Positions 26,678 to 35,917 of a stretch of DNA of 64,000 nt are shown here, piece after piece. Source of the stretch: a virus; IMG/VR virus record IMGVR_UViG_3300027969_000043, positions 104,872 through 168,871 of that record; one strand, given 5' to 3'. The stretch's first letter is position 1. Each line of letters opens with the position of its first letter. A model generated the notes under the pieces. That model was not told the origin of the DNA, searched no databases, and worked only from the letters and a program-made list of their open reading frames with translations. The position numbers and the translations under genes are program-made.

Positions 26678-27886
26678 TTATAAAAATTCTTCAAAACCAT
26701 CGTTGTTTTCTTCCCAATCATTACCCATATTCAGTTCATTTATTGCTTGGTTAAACTCATCTTCTTGCAACCCTCTTTTAACACCATGTAATATTTCATC
26801 TATAACTTTTTGACCTCTCTTGGTACCTGCCATAATCTCTCTCATTTGATTATGAAATTCTTTTGCTGGCAATGATGCTAGTTCAGAATATACATGATGT
26901 TTTAAACCAAAATCATCAGCAGGTATTTTGTCTGTAAATTTACCCCAAACGGCTGGACCTAATCTCATGTCCCATGGTTCTGCTGCTAAGAAATCTGCTT
27001 TATTAACAACATAGTTTGCCATGCTTTTATCTTTTGGTAAACCATGTGCTGAAAGCAATTCCATAACCCCCTTAACAATTTCATGGATTAACACAGGGAA
27101 TACCATAGCCTGTGCATGTATTTTAGCTTTAGGATTTTCAGCTGTTGGAAATTCAACTCTAACAACACCACCATTAACTTGATTTTCCATTTTAGGTATA
27201 ACATAATACATATAATCGGCTGCCGACATCATCTTGTTATACTTATTTGGTAATTTAGGGTCCATATCAGTTAATTCGTCATCAGCCATATGAAACATGT
27301 GATTACATTTTTTAGCGGCACCCTGTGTCATAGCGTTTAAAAATCTTCTTTTATAAACTTCATCAGTCGCATTAACCATATCATCATGAGACTCAAATTC
27401 CATACCTTCAACTGGCATTGGTTTTGCGTTTTTCTTGGTTCCTTCTATATTAATATTTGGTGTTAACTCAGCAATAATTTCAACCGCATCTTCACCCATA
27501 TCATACTCTTGCCTAATCATCTTTATTGCCAAATCCTCAAGCTTTTTCTTATGCTTAGATTCTAATGCAATAGTTTCATAAACCATTGGCATCATTTCCA
27601 TCATAACACTTTGATTGTCTATATTATCAACATCAAATGCTCTTTTATAACGCTTACAAACTTCATTAAAACGCTCACCCATGATTTTTTGGGTAAATGA
27701 ATGCTCGTCACCTTCAGGTATAGCTGGATGTTTACCTATGGATGTTTTATCATTAGCCAATTCCTCTTCTAAACTCGGATGCATCCTTTCGGTTAACCCT
27801 TCTGGATACATAACAGCCTCGTTTAATACTTTTTTTTCTTTTGACTTAGCCAAAGCTTTTTCTGCTAATTTTTTAAATTCGCTCAT
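26678..27886 (-). CDS. Head-associated protein, unknown function
   Basis: 402 residues. The N-terminus is a basic helix ending KKVLNE23-A, matching the predicted prohead-protease site. The central part (KMMSAADYMYYVIPKMENQVNGG, then HAQAMVFPVLIHEIVKGVMELLSAHGLP) is mostly helical and looks conserved. No known domain. It terminates the cluster of modular head proteins at 26.7-34 kb. A processed internal or structural head protein is inferred from its leader and position. Confidence 0.68.
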   Translation of the reverse strand: MSEFKKLAEKALAKSKEKKVLNEAVMYPEGLTERMHPSLEEELANDKTSIGKHPAIPEGDEHSFTQKIMGERFNEVCKRYKRAFDVDNIDNQSVMMEMMPMVYETIALESKHKKKLEDLAIKMIRQEYDMGEDAVEIIAELTPNINIEGTKKNAKPMPVEGMEFESHDDMVNATDEVYKRRFLNAMTQGAAKKCNHMFHMADDELTDMDPKLPNKYNKMMSAADYMYYVIPKMENQVNGGVVRVEFPTAENPKAKIHAQAMVFPVLIHEIVKGVMELLSAHGLPKDKSMANYVVNKADFLAAEPWDMRLGPAVWGKFTDKIPADDFGLKHHVYSELASLPAKEFHNQMREIMAGTKRGQKVIDEILHGVKRGLQEDEFNQAINELNMGNDWEENNDGFEEFL

Positions 27887-27890
27887 AGTT

Positions 27891-28943
27891 TTATTTTATA
27901 TCTTTTACTTTAATTATTCTTTTTTCTGTAACGGCTGCAGGTTCTTCAGCTGGTTTTCCTTGTGTTTGTTGTTGACTCTTTGCAATATCTTTAATACCAG
28001 TAATCAACGCTGACAATCCGTTTCTAGGTACACCTATCAATTCGGCAAAAGCCGCAATAACTTCTCTTTGCGCAACTTTATTTGTTTTAATAGTATCAAT
28101 TATGGTTGTAGGTATTCTTTTACCTATCATCTTCATTAGTTTCTGAGCCTTAGCATTCATTTCTTCATCTGTCTCTTGACCTGTTGGTGTTACTTCATTA
28201 ACAACACCCATACCTCTACCACTAGCACCAAATAAAGCTTCATCAACAAACTTTTTGAATTCTCTAATACCCATATATTTTTCATCTTCACCCATTTGAG
28301 CCTTAGCTAATTCTTCAATAGACTTAAACTTTCTAGCTTTACCAGTTTTTTCGTTTACAATAAAGTGTTTATGGCCTGCAAAACTATTTTCTTTTTTTTC
28401 TTCTAACCCCATTAACGTTGCCATTTCAGGACCATCAGGTTCTACAACACCAGTTTCTTGAATTGCTTTTTTTGCTATATTTTCTTCAAAATGCTTAACA
28501 TCATGTATGATATTATTACCCTCGTCATCAACTTCATCCATGCAATACACACCCATAACCTTTTGTCTATCGGGTGTCATTGCTCTAACCATTTGATATT
28601 TTTTATCAGCTATTGTGAACGGTTTAGATACTTCACCAGTTTCAAAGTCTTTAATTTCGGATAGATATTCTAATTTCATAGGTGTATTCATTTCAGATTC
28701 ATTAACTATTTTAACGTCCATCTTATCTTGTTTTGCTTTTTCTATCGCTTTTTTTACTTTAGTCTTATTCATCTCAGCTCCACTAAAATAAAGAGTTCCC
28801 TCAGGACTTGGTTTTGCTGAAATTGATTTGCTAGGTGAACTAGTATCAGTTGTTGAGCTAGTATCATCCGTTGATGGCGAATCCCCAGTTCCGTCACTTC
28901 CCTTGGTTACATCTTCTTCTTTTATTTTATTTTTGTTTTTCAT
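27891..28943 (-). CDS. Head-cluster protein, Ser/Thr/Asp-rich N-terminus
   Basis: 350 residues. The first 60 are low-complexity (TKGSDGTGDSPSTDDTSS), then a lysine-rich alpha/beta domain (GTLYFSGAEMNKTKVKKAI), and a C-terminal helical part. ATG at 28943 is preferred to a TTG at 28952; it overlaps the upstream gene by 17 nt. I do not recognise a family. It is flanked by other modular head-cluster genes and ends 4 nt before the next start. Confidence 0.65.
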   Translation of the reverse strand: MKNKNKIKEEDVTKGSDGTGDSPSTDDTSSTTDTSSPSKSISAKPSPEGTLYFSGAEMNKTKVKKAIEKAKQDKMDVKIVNESEMNTPMKLEYLSEIKDFETGEVSKPFTIADKKYQMVRAMTPDRQKVMGVYCMDEVDDEGNNIIHDVKHFEENIAKKAIQETGVVEPDGPEMATLMGLEEKKENSFAGHKHFIVNEKTGKARKFKSIEELAKAQMGEDEKYMGIREFKKFVDEALFGASGRGMGVVNEVTPTGQETDEEMNAKAQKLMKMIGKRIPTTIIDTIKTNKVAQREVIAAFAELIGVPRNGLSALITGIKDIAKSQQQTQGKPAEEPAAVTEKRIIKVKDIK

Positions 28944-29337
28944 ATTTGTCAAAATTTACCAATATTAAATCTTTTTCATAAAGCTTATCTTCAACTTCTT
29001 TTACTGATTCACCAAACTTAAAACACAATCTGTGTTCTGGATACGAATCATAAGCGTTTACATTCTCCCAAGCCAACGCAATAACTCCGTCAACCGCGTC
29101 CCAAACAGCAAATGTATCACTATTTTGAACAACATCCAATTTTAAATTAGAATCTAGTTTACCAACGTATTTTATAAATATTTCATGCGGCGGTTCAGGT
29201 CTTCCAGATGCGGGAAATGTATCCCACTCTTCACCATCAATACCACTTGTTGTATCGGAAAAAAGGAACTCATAGATATGGTTTCCTTTATAATTTTTCC
29301 CTACATGATTTACATATATTAAATACAAATCTTTCAT
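28927..29337 (-). CDS. Conserved phage protein (WDAVDG motif)
   Basis: 136 residues with GNHIYEFLFS, PASGRPEPPHEIFIKYVG and DVVQNSDTFAVWDAVDGVIALAWEN. From memory this pattern recurs in large marine phages and viruses without known function; I cannot verify that here. A compact beta-rich protein. Its start overlaps the stop of the upstream modular gene by one base and its end overlaps the next gene. Confidence 0.7.
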   Translation of the reverse strand: MKDLYLIYVNHVGKNYKGNHIYEFLFSDTTSGIDGEEWDTFPASGRPEPPHEIFIKYVGKLDSNLKLDVVQNSDTFAVWDAVDGVIALAWENVNAYDSYPEHRLCFKFGESVKEVEDKLYEKDLILVNFDKYEKQK

Positions 29338-31361
29338 TATACTTTAGCCTTAGGGTCTGTTTTGATTCCTGGGGCAACTTCTGGTAAAAATGGTTTATTT
29401 TTTCTACTTGGTTGCGCAGGTTTGTTTGGTTCAGTAGTTCTTGGTTTTGTTTCAGGTACCAATGGTTTTGTTGTTGGTTGTGTCATATTTTCATTTTTAA
29501 CAAAGATACGACTATTTTCATCAAAACCAAAATTTTCTCCAACTATTTTAGAAACAGGTTTTTTAGACCACATTCTACAAGACCAATACTTAGGACTTGT
29601 TCTATCTTTAGCTTGAGCACATTTATGTCTAGCCCTAAATGATTTTCTTCTTTTTGGGTTATCACGCTTGATTTCCATATTCTTATCACCAAAGTTAACC
29701 TTTACAACTTTACCCTTTGCATTTTTAACAAATACTTTGTATTTTTTAACATCACCTCTGGTTGGCTTACCCAATTGAACTTTTCTACCCTTATATTCGG
29801 CTTCATTCATAGGTACGTTATCAACACTACCATACTCATCTTCATAACCACCTTCTGTTTCGCCGTCATAAGAATCTGGCTCATGCTCACCTAACGTCGC
29901 GCTTAAGAAATGATAAACCTCATCAATATCATCCGCTGATGTAGCCAAATGGTCAGTAGCCCAATTATGACCATCTGATAATAATTGGTCAACAGCATGG
30001 GCATCCATTTGAAGAATTTCGTCAATTGCATCTTTGATTGTTTTTAAGTTATTAAAGAACATATAGTTTTGGAATTCACCATGTCCTTCTTCTACCATTT
30101 CGTGTAATTTTTGTGTAATTAAGTTTTTCATGTTTTCTTCTTTTAAGTCTTCAGTGTTAAAATATTTTTTTAAATCTATTTTATTATTTATAGCATCTTT
30201 TACCGTAATAGTTTCTGGCATCTCACCTTCTACCCATTTGGTATTAGGAACCGCTAATACTATATCTTCTAGTTTTATTATTTCAGCTTTTATTTCTGGT
30301 ATACCACCAATTTTAAAAGCCCCTAATCTATGGTTACCATCTATAACTAAATATTTTCCATTCATTAATGGATGTTCTAAAGCTATAATTGGTGGAAATG
30401 ATTCAATACCTTTTTCTTTTGCTGATTTAATTATTTTTTCAACATAATCTTTTTTTTCTGTATTGAAATAATTTAACCCTTTGTTTGGTTCATTTCCAAA
30501 ACAATCACTAACGTTTAAAATTTTATTATCGCCAGTTATATTGTCTTCATAATCAACACCTTGAAAATCTGGATAAACTATTACTTTGTTTTCAAAATTT
30601 TCATTTTCATTTTCATTAGTGCTCTTTTTACCCCATTTTTTACCCTTGCCTCTTGTACCACAAGAAGCTGGTGTTGGTCTACAAGCTGGGTATTTTCTTT
30701 TTTCACCATCTTGTCTACCACATGGTTTACATTTTTTCCTACCTGTTTTAGGGTTTTTTCTACATGTGTTGCAATCTACCCAACCACTACTTCCGCCACC
30801 ACCTTTTCTAGCAAACCAACCATGCAAACCCTGTGATTTTTCTTTTGAATAATCAGTTTTTTTAGCCTCATTCATGTGCTCATTACTAAATGATAATTTA
30901 AGATTATCATTAATATAAACATCAACTTCTCCCAATGCTTTGCCTGCTTGAATTAACCTTTTTTCGTTTTCATCATCGTATGAATGGTCAAAAAATCCAG
31001 AGCCGTGACCATTTCTAGTAAACCATATATCATGACCTAATCTTTCCAACCCTTTTGTTTCTATCGCCTCTATTACGCTATCACCAGCCAAGTCTAAAAA
31101 TTTTTTTATTTCGGTATATGCTTTTATTAGTGAATCTGGCTCAATATCCTCTCTGGTAAAATTTTCAAATGATTTTTTATTTAAATTAGCTGATAATTTA
31201 ACTAATTTTTCTAATTCATCATCTTCGTCATCATCTTCGTCATCTTCATCATAACCATATTCTGATTGATAGTCATCCTTCAATCGCTCTTCTTCAGTCC
31301 AAAGAGCGGCGTCGATGTAGCCTTTTAATATTTGATTAATATCGTTTGGTTTTAACGTCAT
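29337..31361 (-). CDS. Large modular head-cluster protein with ParB/Srx-like and Cys-rich modules
   Basis: 674 residues made of separable blocks. They are, in order: 1-155 with an acidic stretch and FTRNGHGSGFFD; about 165-245, a Cys/Gly/Lys-rich module (GLHGWFARKGGGG, CNTCRKNPKTGRKKCKPCG); about 255-400 with LVIDGNHRLGAFK, the ParB/sulfiredoxin-like nucleotide-binding motif; 410-500 helical (FQNYMFFNNLKTIKDAI); and about 525-615 basic with RKSFRARHKC and YWSCRMWSKK. The last two blocks resemble modules I associate with T4-like marine phages. Such patchwork proteins are often internal to virions. Role unproven. Confidence 0.7.
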   Translation of the reverse strand: MTLKPNDINQILKGYIDAALWTEEERLKDDYQSEYGYDEDDEDDDEDDELEKLVKLSANLNKKSFENFTREDIEPDSLIKAYTEIKKFLDLAGDSVIEAIETKGLERLGHDIWFTRNGHGSGFFDHSYDDENEKRLIQAGKALGEVDVYINDNLKLSFSNEHMNEAKKTDYSKEKSQGLHGWFARKGGGGSSGWVDCNTCRKNPKTGRKKCKPCGRQDGEKRKYPACRPTPASCGTRGKGKKWGKKSTNENENENFENKVIVYPDFQGVDYEDNITGDNKILNVSDCFGNEPNKGLNYFNTEKKDYVEKIIKSAKEKGIESFPPIIALEHPLMNGKYLVIDGNHRLGAFKIGGIPEIKAEIIKLEDIVLAVPNTKWVEGEMPETITVKDAINNKIDLKKYFNTEDLKEENMKNLITQKLHEMVEEGHGEFQNYMFFNNLKTIKDAIDEILQMDAHAVDQLLSDGHNWATDHLATSADDIDEVYHFLSATLGEHEPDSYDGETEGGYEDEYGSVDNVPMNEAEYKGRKVQLGKPTRGDVKKYKVFVKNAKGKVVKVNFGDKNMEIKRDNPKRRKSFRARHKCAQAKDRTSPKYWSCRMWSKKPVSKIVGENFGFDENSRIFVKNENMTQPTTKPLVPETKPRTTEPNKPAQPSRKNKPFLPEVAPGIKTDPKAKV

Positions 31362-31364
31362 TAC

Positions 31365-32996
31365 TTACTTTTTTCTACCTTGACAATGCGCCTTTTGGCT
31401 AAATCCCTTTGGGTTATTACAATCTATGCTTTTTTTATATTTTGCTGACCACTTTTCTTTTAGTGCTTCCATATCAACAGATTCATCTGTACTATTTCCC
31501 CAGTTGGCAGCGCCAGCTTTTCTACACTTAACCAAAGCCCCAGAAGCATAAGCCGATGGCCATACATCATATCTAGCTCTTACTTTATGGTAACAAGCAT
31601 CTTTTTTTGTTTTCTTTTTTTTCTTTTTACCCTCTTCTACTACTTCATATATTTCATATTCATCTAAGATGTCATTAGAACCTTCTTGGAACATGTTATT
31701 TTTTTTAATGTTTTTTAATATAAATGCATTTTCAAACATTTTGTTATAATCAACTTCTTCTTCATATGATTCAACATCAACACCTAAATTTTTTAATTTA
31801 TCTAAGATATAATACATTTCCTCATTATCAGAAATTTCGGACTGAACGTCTTGTATGAATTCTTCTCGATTTATTTTATCACTAAAAGAAACCAATCTAG
31901 TTAAAATATGTAAAATTTTAGTATTTTCTTGTTTAAGATTATCATCATATATTTTGATTAACATCTTAGATTTCCAATCATCCAACGACATTTCGGCTAA
32001 CATTGACGATTTCTCGAATTCATCTTGGTCAATTTCTCCACTTTTATATTTTTGTGTTATATCTCCTATTTTTTTACCATGCTCACCACTCAATCTTTGA
32101 AATTCGGCTTTCCAACCAGTTTTCATTGGTGTATTATCTTTTAATTTTTCAAAAGTATTTGGGTTAGCCAATTCGTTTACTTTAACGATTTCTTTTTCGT
32201 AAATCATTGATTTGAAAATATTATCATTTAACTTACGATTTTCACTACGAGTTCTATGCCACGTTACGAAAAAAAGTATACTATTTGATTTCCAATCAAC
32301 TTTAGTTACTGTATAGTTACAATCCCTATTTTTGTCGTAATATATATCACCTTCTTGTACCCATAAATCTGCCCATGGTGCCGATTCCCCATCCTCAAAT
32401 AAATTTTCTGAATCATCAGTTTCTTCAGTATCTTTAGTTTCGGTATCAGTTGTTTCACCGTCATCAGTGGTTTCGGTATCCGTAGTTTCTGTGTCAGTTG
32501 TTTCGGTATCGGTGTCATCAGTAGTTTCGGTGTCATCCGTTGATTCTTCATCGCCGTCACCCTTTCCAGAACTTTTTACTTTCTTTATGATATCTTTTTG
32601 GTCTTCAGCATCCATCTCACCAGTATGCGTTGCTGACAATAAAGAATTTACAGCAAATTTTTCTAAATCAAAATCTGGCTGACCTTGGTCTTCATTATAT
32701 TTTCTAAGAGATTGTCCTAATTTACCTGTAAGTTGTTCTATGAATTTTTTAGGGTCTGACTCTTCGTCAGCTTCAACACCAGCATCAAACGGTTCGTCGT
32801 CAAATGGTTTATCACTTGAACCGCTATCATCAGTTGCTGTATCATCAGTTGGAGTTTCTTCAGACGATGTATCTGCTTGGTCTTCTGTACCAGCATCATC
32901 TGTACTAAAATCTAAATCATCTGTAGGTTCTTCAGCGGGCGCTGAATCGGTTGGGGGTTCAGCTGGAGCTGGGGCCGCTTTAGCCCCTAGCTTCAA
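31365..32996 (-). CDS. Acidic modular head-cluster protein; TTG start or frameshift product
   Basis: 543 residues from TTG at 32996. The first 200 are acidic with a T/D/E/T simple repeat, then a domain around WADLWVQEGDIYYDKNRDCNY, then a helical part. The C-terminus carries KKDACYHKVRARYDVWPSAY with ALVKCRK, and IDCNNPKGFSQKAHCQGRKK, small Cys/basic modules. No ATG is present near the start. In the same frame the open stretch extends upstream to an A10 run, where a -1 slip from the preceding gene would join the two proteins. Probably an internal or core protein. Confidence 0.65.
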   Translation of the reverse strand: MKLGAKAAPAPAEPPTDSAPAEEPTDDLDFSTDDAGTEDQADTSSEETPTDDTATDDSGSSDKPFDDEPFDAGVEADEESDPKKFIEQLTGKLGQSLRKYNEDQGQPDFDLEKFAVNSLLSATHTGEMDAEDQKDIIKKVKSSGKGDGDEESTDDTETTDDTDTETTDTETTDTETTDDGETTDTETKDTEETDDSENLFEDGESAPWADLWVQEGDIYYDKNRDCNYTVTKVDWKSNSILFFVTWHRTRSENRKLNDNIFKSMIYEKEIVKVNELANPNTFEKLKDNTPMKTGWKAEFQRLSGEHGKKIGDITQKYKSGEIDQDEFEKSSMLAEMSLDDWKSKMLIKIYDDNLKQENTKILHILTRLVSFSDKINREEFIQDVQSEISDNEEMYYILDKLKNLGVDVESYEEEVDYNKMFENAFILKNIKKNNMFQEGSNDILDEYEIYEVVEEGKKKKKKTKKDACYHKVRARYDVWPSAYASGALVKCRKAGAANWGNSTDESVDMEALKEKWSAKYKKSIDCNNPKGFSQKAHCQGRKK

Positions 32997-33037
32997 CTTG
33001 TATTTTACTTCTTCTAATGGAGCTTCAAAAGACTCAA

Positions 33038-33979
33038 TTAGATTTTTTTTTTACTTCTAGACTCTTGTAACTCATCAATCATCTCATCCATCATACCCAT
33101 TGCTCTTTCGATTGATAATTTACCTTCATTTTTTTTATTCATTTTACCAGCTCTTAAAGCAGCTAAATCATCAGCGCCAATCTCATCAGGGTCACCAGCT
33201 AATTTAGCAATCTTTTCTTGTGCTGGGCTTAAGTCTTTTTCCATCATTCCATGAACAGCAGCCATTTCTGGCATTAAATCTTCATCAACCCCATGAACAT
33301 CAACCCAATCATCACTCATACCTTCATTTTTTTCAAATGTTTCTGGGTCACGGTCTTGTTTATTAGCTGTAGCGTAATAAACTTTTTCACCCTTCTCGTC
33401 ACCGTATTGTTTTTTCATGCTACCCATAGCTGGTTTGTCATACTCTTCCATTCCACCACCCATACCATAGGCTGAACCACCACATTCTAAACACATGCCC
33501 TCCATTGTCTGCGCTCCGCAACATTCGCTTGTCATATGACCTTCCATATTACCCTCTGCTTTAAAACCAGAACCTGACATTGATTCAAAAGCTGCATAAT
33601 CTTCAGTTAAAAGTTTATCATCCAAGAAAACATTAACCTGTCCAGATTTACCATAAGCCTCGTTAAGGCTATGAAACTTAAGATTTAAGTGCTTTAGAGC
33701 TTTAGCATAAGAAGGATATACCTCTTGTTTCTTATTTTGAAGACCACCCATGTATTGGAAATCTTCAACAACAAGATTGTTTTGCTTTTTAGTTATTTTA
33801 ATATAATATTCGTGATTTTCTCTTACGATACCGTAAACATTACCATCTGGTCCTTTTTTTGTTAATTCAACAACCGATGTTTTTTTGTTTTCATTAATAG
33901 GCTTAATACCCATCAACTCTTTCATGCGCTCGGTTACTTGATAACCTTTAAGCCCAACTGGATTTATTTTTTCGTTCAT
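33038..33979 (-). CDS. Head-cluster protein with Cys cluster, ends at A10 slip site
   Basis: 313 residues. Near the N-terminus GIKPINE-N matches the L/I-x-E motif. In the middle SECCGAQ then CLECGG could bind zinc, followed by Met/Gly-rich sequence. The C-terminus ends ELQESRSKKKI at a run of ten A bases on the sense strand. A -1 slip there continues into the frame of the 31365-32996 gene (SKKKNLIESFEAPLEE). First gene of the modular head transcript and preceded by ATATTTAT. Confidence 0.65.
   Translation of the reverse strand: MNEKINPVGLKGYQVTERMKELMGIKPINENKKTSVVELTKKGPDGNVYGIVRENHEYYIKITKKQNNLVVEDFQYMGGLQNKKQEVYPSYAKALKHLNLKFHSLNEAYGKSGQVNVFLDDKLLTEDYAAFESMSGSGFKAEGNMEGHMTSECCGAQTMEGMCLECGGSAYGMGGGMEEYDKPAMGSMKKQYGDEKGEKVYYATANKQDRDPETFEKNEGMSDDWVDVHGVDEDLMPEMAAVHGMMEKDLSPAQEKIAKLAGDPDEIGADDLAALRAGKMNKKNEGKLSIERAMGMMDEMIDELQESRSKKKI
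33043..33052 (-). other. A10 homopolymer, candidate -1 frameshift site
   Basis: On the minus strand AGT AAA AAA AAA ATC TAA reads to a stop. A -1 shift on A-AAA-AAA gives AAT CTA ATT GAG and continues in the frame of the next gene, which lacks an ATG. May be programmed slippage or a homopolymer length error. Confidence 0.45.
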
Positions 33980-33994
33980 AATTTTATTTATTTA

Positions 33995-34002
33995 ATAAAT
34001 AT
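33995..34002 (-). promoter_or_regulatory. Late-type promoter motif
   Basis: ATATTTAT on the minus strand, 15 nt before the start at 33979. Confidence 0.5.
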
Positions 34003-34009
34003 CTTAATT

Positions 34010-34264
34010 TTATGCAAAATAGCCACCTAAATAAGGTGTGCCAAGTACGGTATTTATATTCTCACCTAAAAGGTAAGTGCCTGTTCCGTTAGAAATACTT
34101 CTAACCACAATTTTTATAGATGTTCCAGCTACCATTGACACCGAAACACCATTAATTATTGGTGTTACCGTCGTCGCAGCATATACTTCAGTATAACTGT
34201 GAGCTGAAAAATTAGGACTTCCACCTGAAACTATAATACTATGTATATCATTTAATAATGGCAT
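34010..34264 (-). CDS. Small beta-rich protein
   Basis: 84 residues, Ser/Thr/Val/Gly-rich with no charged clusters (TEVYAATTVTPIINGVSVSM, TSIKIVVRSI). This composition fits a small virion decoration or tail protein. Family not recognised. It has its own ATATTTAT and stands alone between a terminator and the head cluster. Confidence 0.65.
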   Translation of the reverse strand: MPLLNDIHSIIVSGGSPNFSAHSYTEVYAATTVTPIINGVSVSMVAGTSIKIVVRSISNGTGTYLLGENINTVLGTPYLGGYFA

Positions 34265-34277
34265 AATGTTTTTTATT

Positions 34278-34285
34278 ATAAATAT
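34278..34285 (-). promoter_or_regulatory. Late-type promoter motif
   Basis: ATATTTAT on the minus strand, 13 nt before the start at 34264. Confidence 0.5.
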
Positions 34286-34296
34286 TCGTAAAAAAT

Positions 34297-34325
34297 AAAA
34301 AAAGCACTAACTTATAGCGCTTTTC
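34297..34325 (-). terminator. Intrinsic terminator
   Basis: Minus-strand stem GCGCTA / TAGTGC (one G-U) followed by T7, after the gene ending at 34325. Confidence 0.75.
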
Positions 34326-34531
34326 TATTTTAATTTCTTTATTTTGTCTATTTTACCATCTTTCCAATGATAAACCATCCAACCGTCGCCATCTATATAA
34401 ACCATAGGTAGGTCATTACCCCAAGTATCTTTCTCAATTTGCTTTCTAAACGCTTCTTTAAACTCCTTAGATTCAAAAGCTTCTTTTACACGATTATTAT
34501 TTTCGATATTATCTAAACTTTCTTTTTTCAT
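34325..34531 (-). CDS. Small hypothetical protein
   Basis: 68 residues, charged, with WGNDLPMVYIDGDGWMVYHW in the C-terminal half. No family known. Follows the NlpC/P60 gene after 5 nt and precedes a terminator, so it may belong to a lysis or wall-degradation unit. Confidence 0.6.
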   Translation of the reverse strand: MKKESLDNIENNNRVKEAFESKEFKEAFRKQIEKDTWGNDLPMVYIDGDGWMVYHWKDGKIDKIKKLK

Positions 34532-34536
34532 ATTTT

Positions 34537-35115
34537 TTATAATCTACCACCATTTAAGTATATTCTTTTATAAAATGAATCGTTTAAATCACTAATCATC
34601 ACATTTCTACCCTTGCCTGAAGCATGTACAAATTTATCATCACCCAAAAAAACACCAACATGCCAACCAGAACCCCTTTTGGTTCTAAAAAATATCAAGT
34701 CACCTAACTCTAAACATTCTTTTTTTACTTTCTTTACTATTTGATATTGGTAAATACAAGTTCTGGGTAATGAAACGTCATAAACAGATTTATATAATCT
34801 ACGAACAAAAGCAGAACAGTCAATACCCTTTCTACTATCACCACCAAAAACATACCTAACCCCCATCCAATTGTTTATAAAATCTTTTAATTTATCTTCG
34901 GTTTCAGGAATTTCTTTTTTCGGTGCTTCTGGCTCAATAATAACCATTTTTGCTGAGCTATCAACCACTTTATTTTCAATAACAGGTTGTTTTTTAGGTT
35001 CTACCTTAGAAACACTTTGTGGTTTTGGCCTATTCCAATTTATTCTAATCTTATATTGTGAATAGCATGTATTAATTAAAAAAACAGATATAAAAAGTGA
35101 TATCAATTTTTTCAT
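34537..35115 (-). CDS. Secreted NlpC/P60-family peptidoglycan hydrolase
   Basis: 192 residues. An N-terminal signal peptide (MKKLISLFISVFLINTCYS) is followed by a Pro/Lys-rich linker to about 70. The NlpC/P60 domain has RYVFGGDSRKGIDCSAF with catalytic Cys100, SGWHVGVFLGD with His152, and FVHAS with His164. Enzymes of this family cut gamma-D-Glu to diaminopimelate bonds. The signal peptide sends it to the periplasm without a holin. Probably the phage endolysin, or a host-wall remodelling enzyme. Confidence 0.85.
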   Translation of the reverse strand: MKKLISLFISVFLINTCYSQYKIRINWNRPKPQSVSKVEPKKQPVIENKVVDSSAKMVIIEPEAPKKEIPETEDKLKDFINNWMGVRYVFGGDSRKGIDCSAFVRRLYKSVYDVSLPRTCIYQYQIVKKVKKECLELGDLIFFRTKRGSGWHVGVFLGDDKFVHASGKGRNVMISDLNDSFYKRIYLNGGRL

Positions 35116-35144
35116 GGGTATTTTTTTATATAAATACTCAAAAA

Positions 35145-35621
35145 TTAAGCCGAAATAGCGTCACCATTTAATTCTTTGAAAAATTCATCAATAGTTGTTT
35201 TAAGCACAATTAAGTTTTCTAAAAATAACGTATCCCACTCATTAGTTTTTTGTTTGGTGTCATTGATATGTGCTAAATAATTAATTTTATTTACCACTTC
35301 TAATTTTTTTGCCTCGATAAGCGCTGCCTTTTCTTGATGTTTTAAATCATCAGCCTCAATTGAAATCTTAGAAGTATCAATATCGTCTAATTTTACATAT
35401 GAATACTTCTTAATATGGGTGTTAAAAACTTTACCTTGACTTTCAGCAATCTCAAATCTCATGTAATCTGATTTGGAAACACCATTATATTTGTATTGGG
35501 TTCCAGCTTTAAAAATTAAAGTCAAATCACCAGTATTTGAATCATACGTTGACCCTAATATATTGGATGAGTCATAAAGTGCTTTAATTTTGTTTTCTTT
35601 TTCTTTTCTTTTTAATATCAT
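35145..35621 (-). CDS. KTSC-domain protein
   Basis: 158 residues. Residues 16-72 (DSSNILGSTYDSNTGDL, LIFKAGTQYKYNGV, then FEIAESQGKVFNTHI) match the KTSC domain, a small beta domain first linked to lysyl-tRNA synthetase C-termini and common in phages. The C-terminal half is helical (KQKTNEWDTLFLENLIVL). Function unknown. Cytosolic, no signal. Confidence 0.75.
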   Translation of the reverse strand: MILKRKEKENKIKALYDSSNILGSTYDSNTGDLTLIFKAGTQYKYNGVSKSDYMRFEIAESQGKVFNTHIKKYSYVKLDDIDTSKISIEADDLKHQEKAALIEAKKLEVVNKINYLAHINDTKQKTNEWDTLFLENLIVLKTTIDEFFKELNGDAISA

Positions 35622-35633
35622 AAATTTATTTTT

Positions 35634-35870
35634 TTAAACGGCGTGTGTTTTATATGCAATAACATTGTCAAGATGAAAAATCTTGCCAGTGCTAGTCAGT
35701 GTGTTATTTAATTCATCTTTCTCGTCAATTACTACGATAATATGGTTACCTGTTATCATCAATCCAGAATCTAAAAATTCAATTCGTTTTGATGGTTGAA
35801 TATCTTTATCTCTAGTATGTGGTTGTTTTAATAATAACTCTATTTTTCCAAATTTTGGTGCTCTATTCAT
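35634..35870 (-). CDS. Small hypothetical protein (host-type promoter)
   Basis: 78 residues, mixed charge, beta-like (SGLMITGNHIIVVIDEKDEL). No family recognised. It is transcribed divergently from the ClpC-like gene and has its own host-type promoter at 35886-35917, so it may be expressed early. Confidence 0.62.
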   Translation of the reverse strand: MNRAPKFGKIELLLKQPHTRDKDIQPSKRIEFLDSGLMITGNHIIVVIDEKDELNNTLTSTGKIFHLDNVIAYKTHAV

Positions 35871-35885
35871 TATTTACATTTTACC

Positions 35886-35917
35886 CAAATATACAAATAT
35901 TTATCTTAAGAGTCAAG
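35886..35917 (-). promoter_or_regulatory. Host-type promoter for the 35634-35870 gene
   Basis: CTTG, 20 nt, TATATTTG on the minus strand, ending 15 nt before the ATG. The -33 element abuts that of the divergent clpC-like promoter. Confidence 0.6.

Noticed and set aside
30130-30852. Several hydrophobic plus-strand frames opposite the modular head protein
   Set aside because: Antisense translations of Lys/Glu-rich codons, with no upstream promoter or spacing logic.
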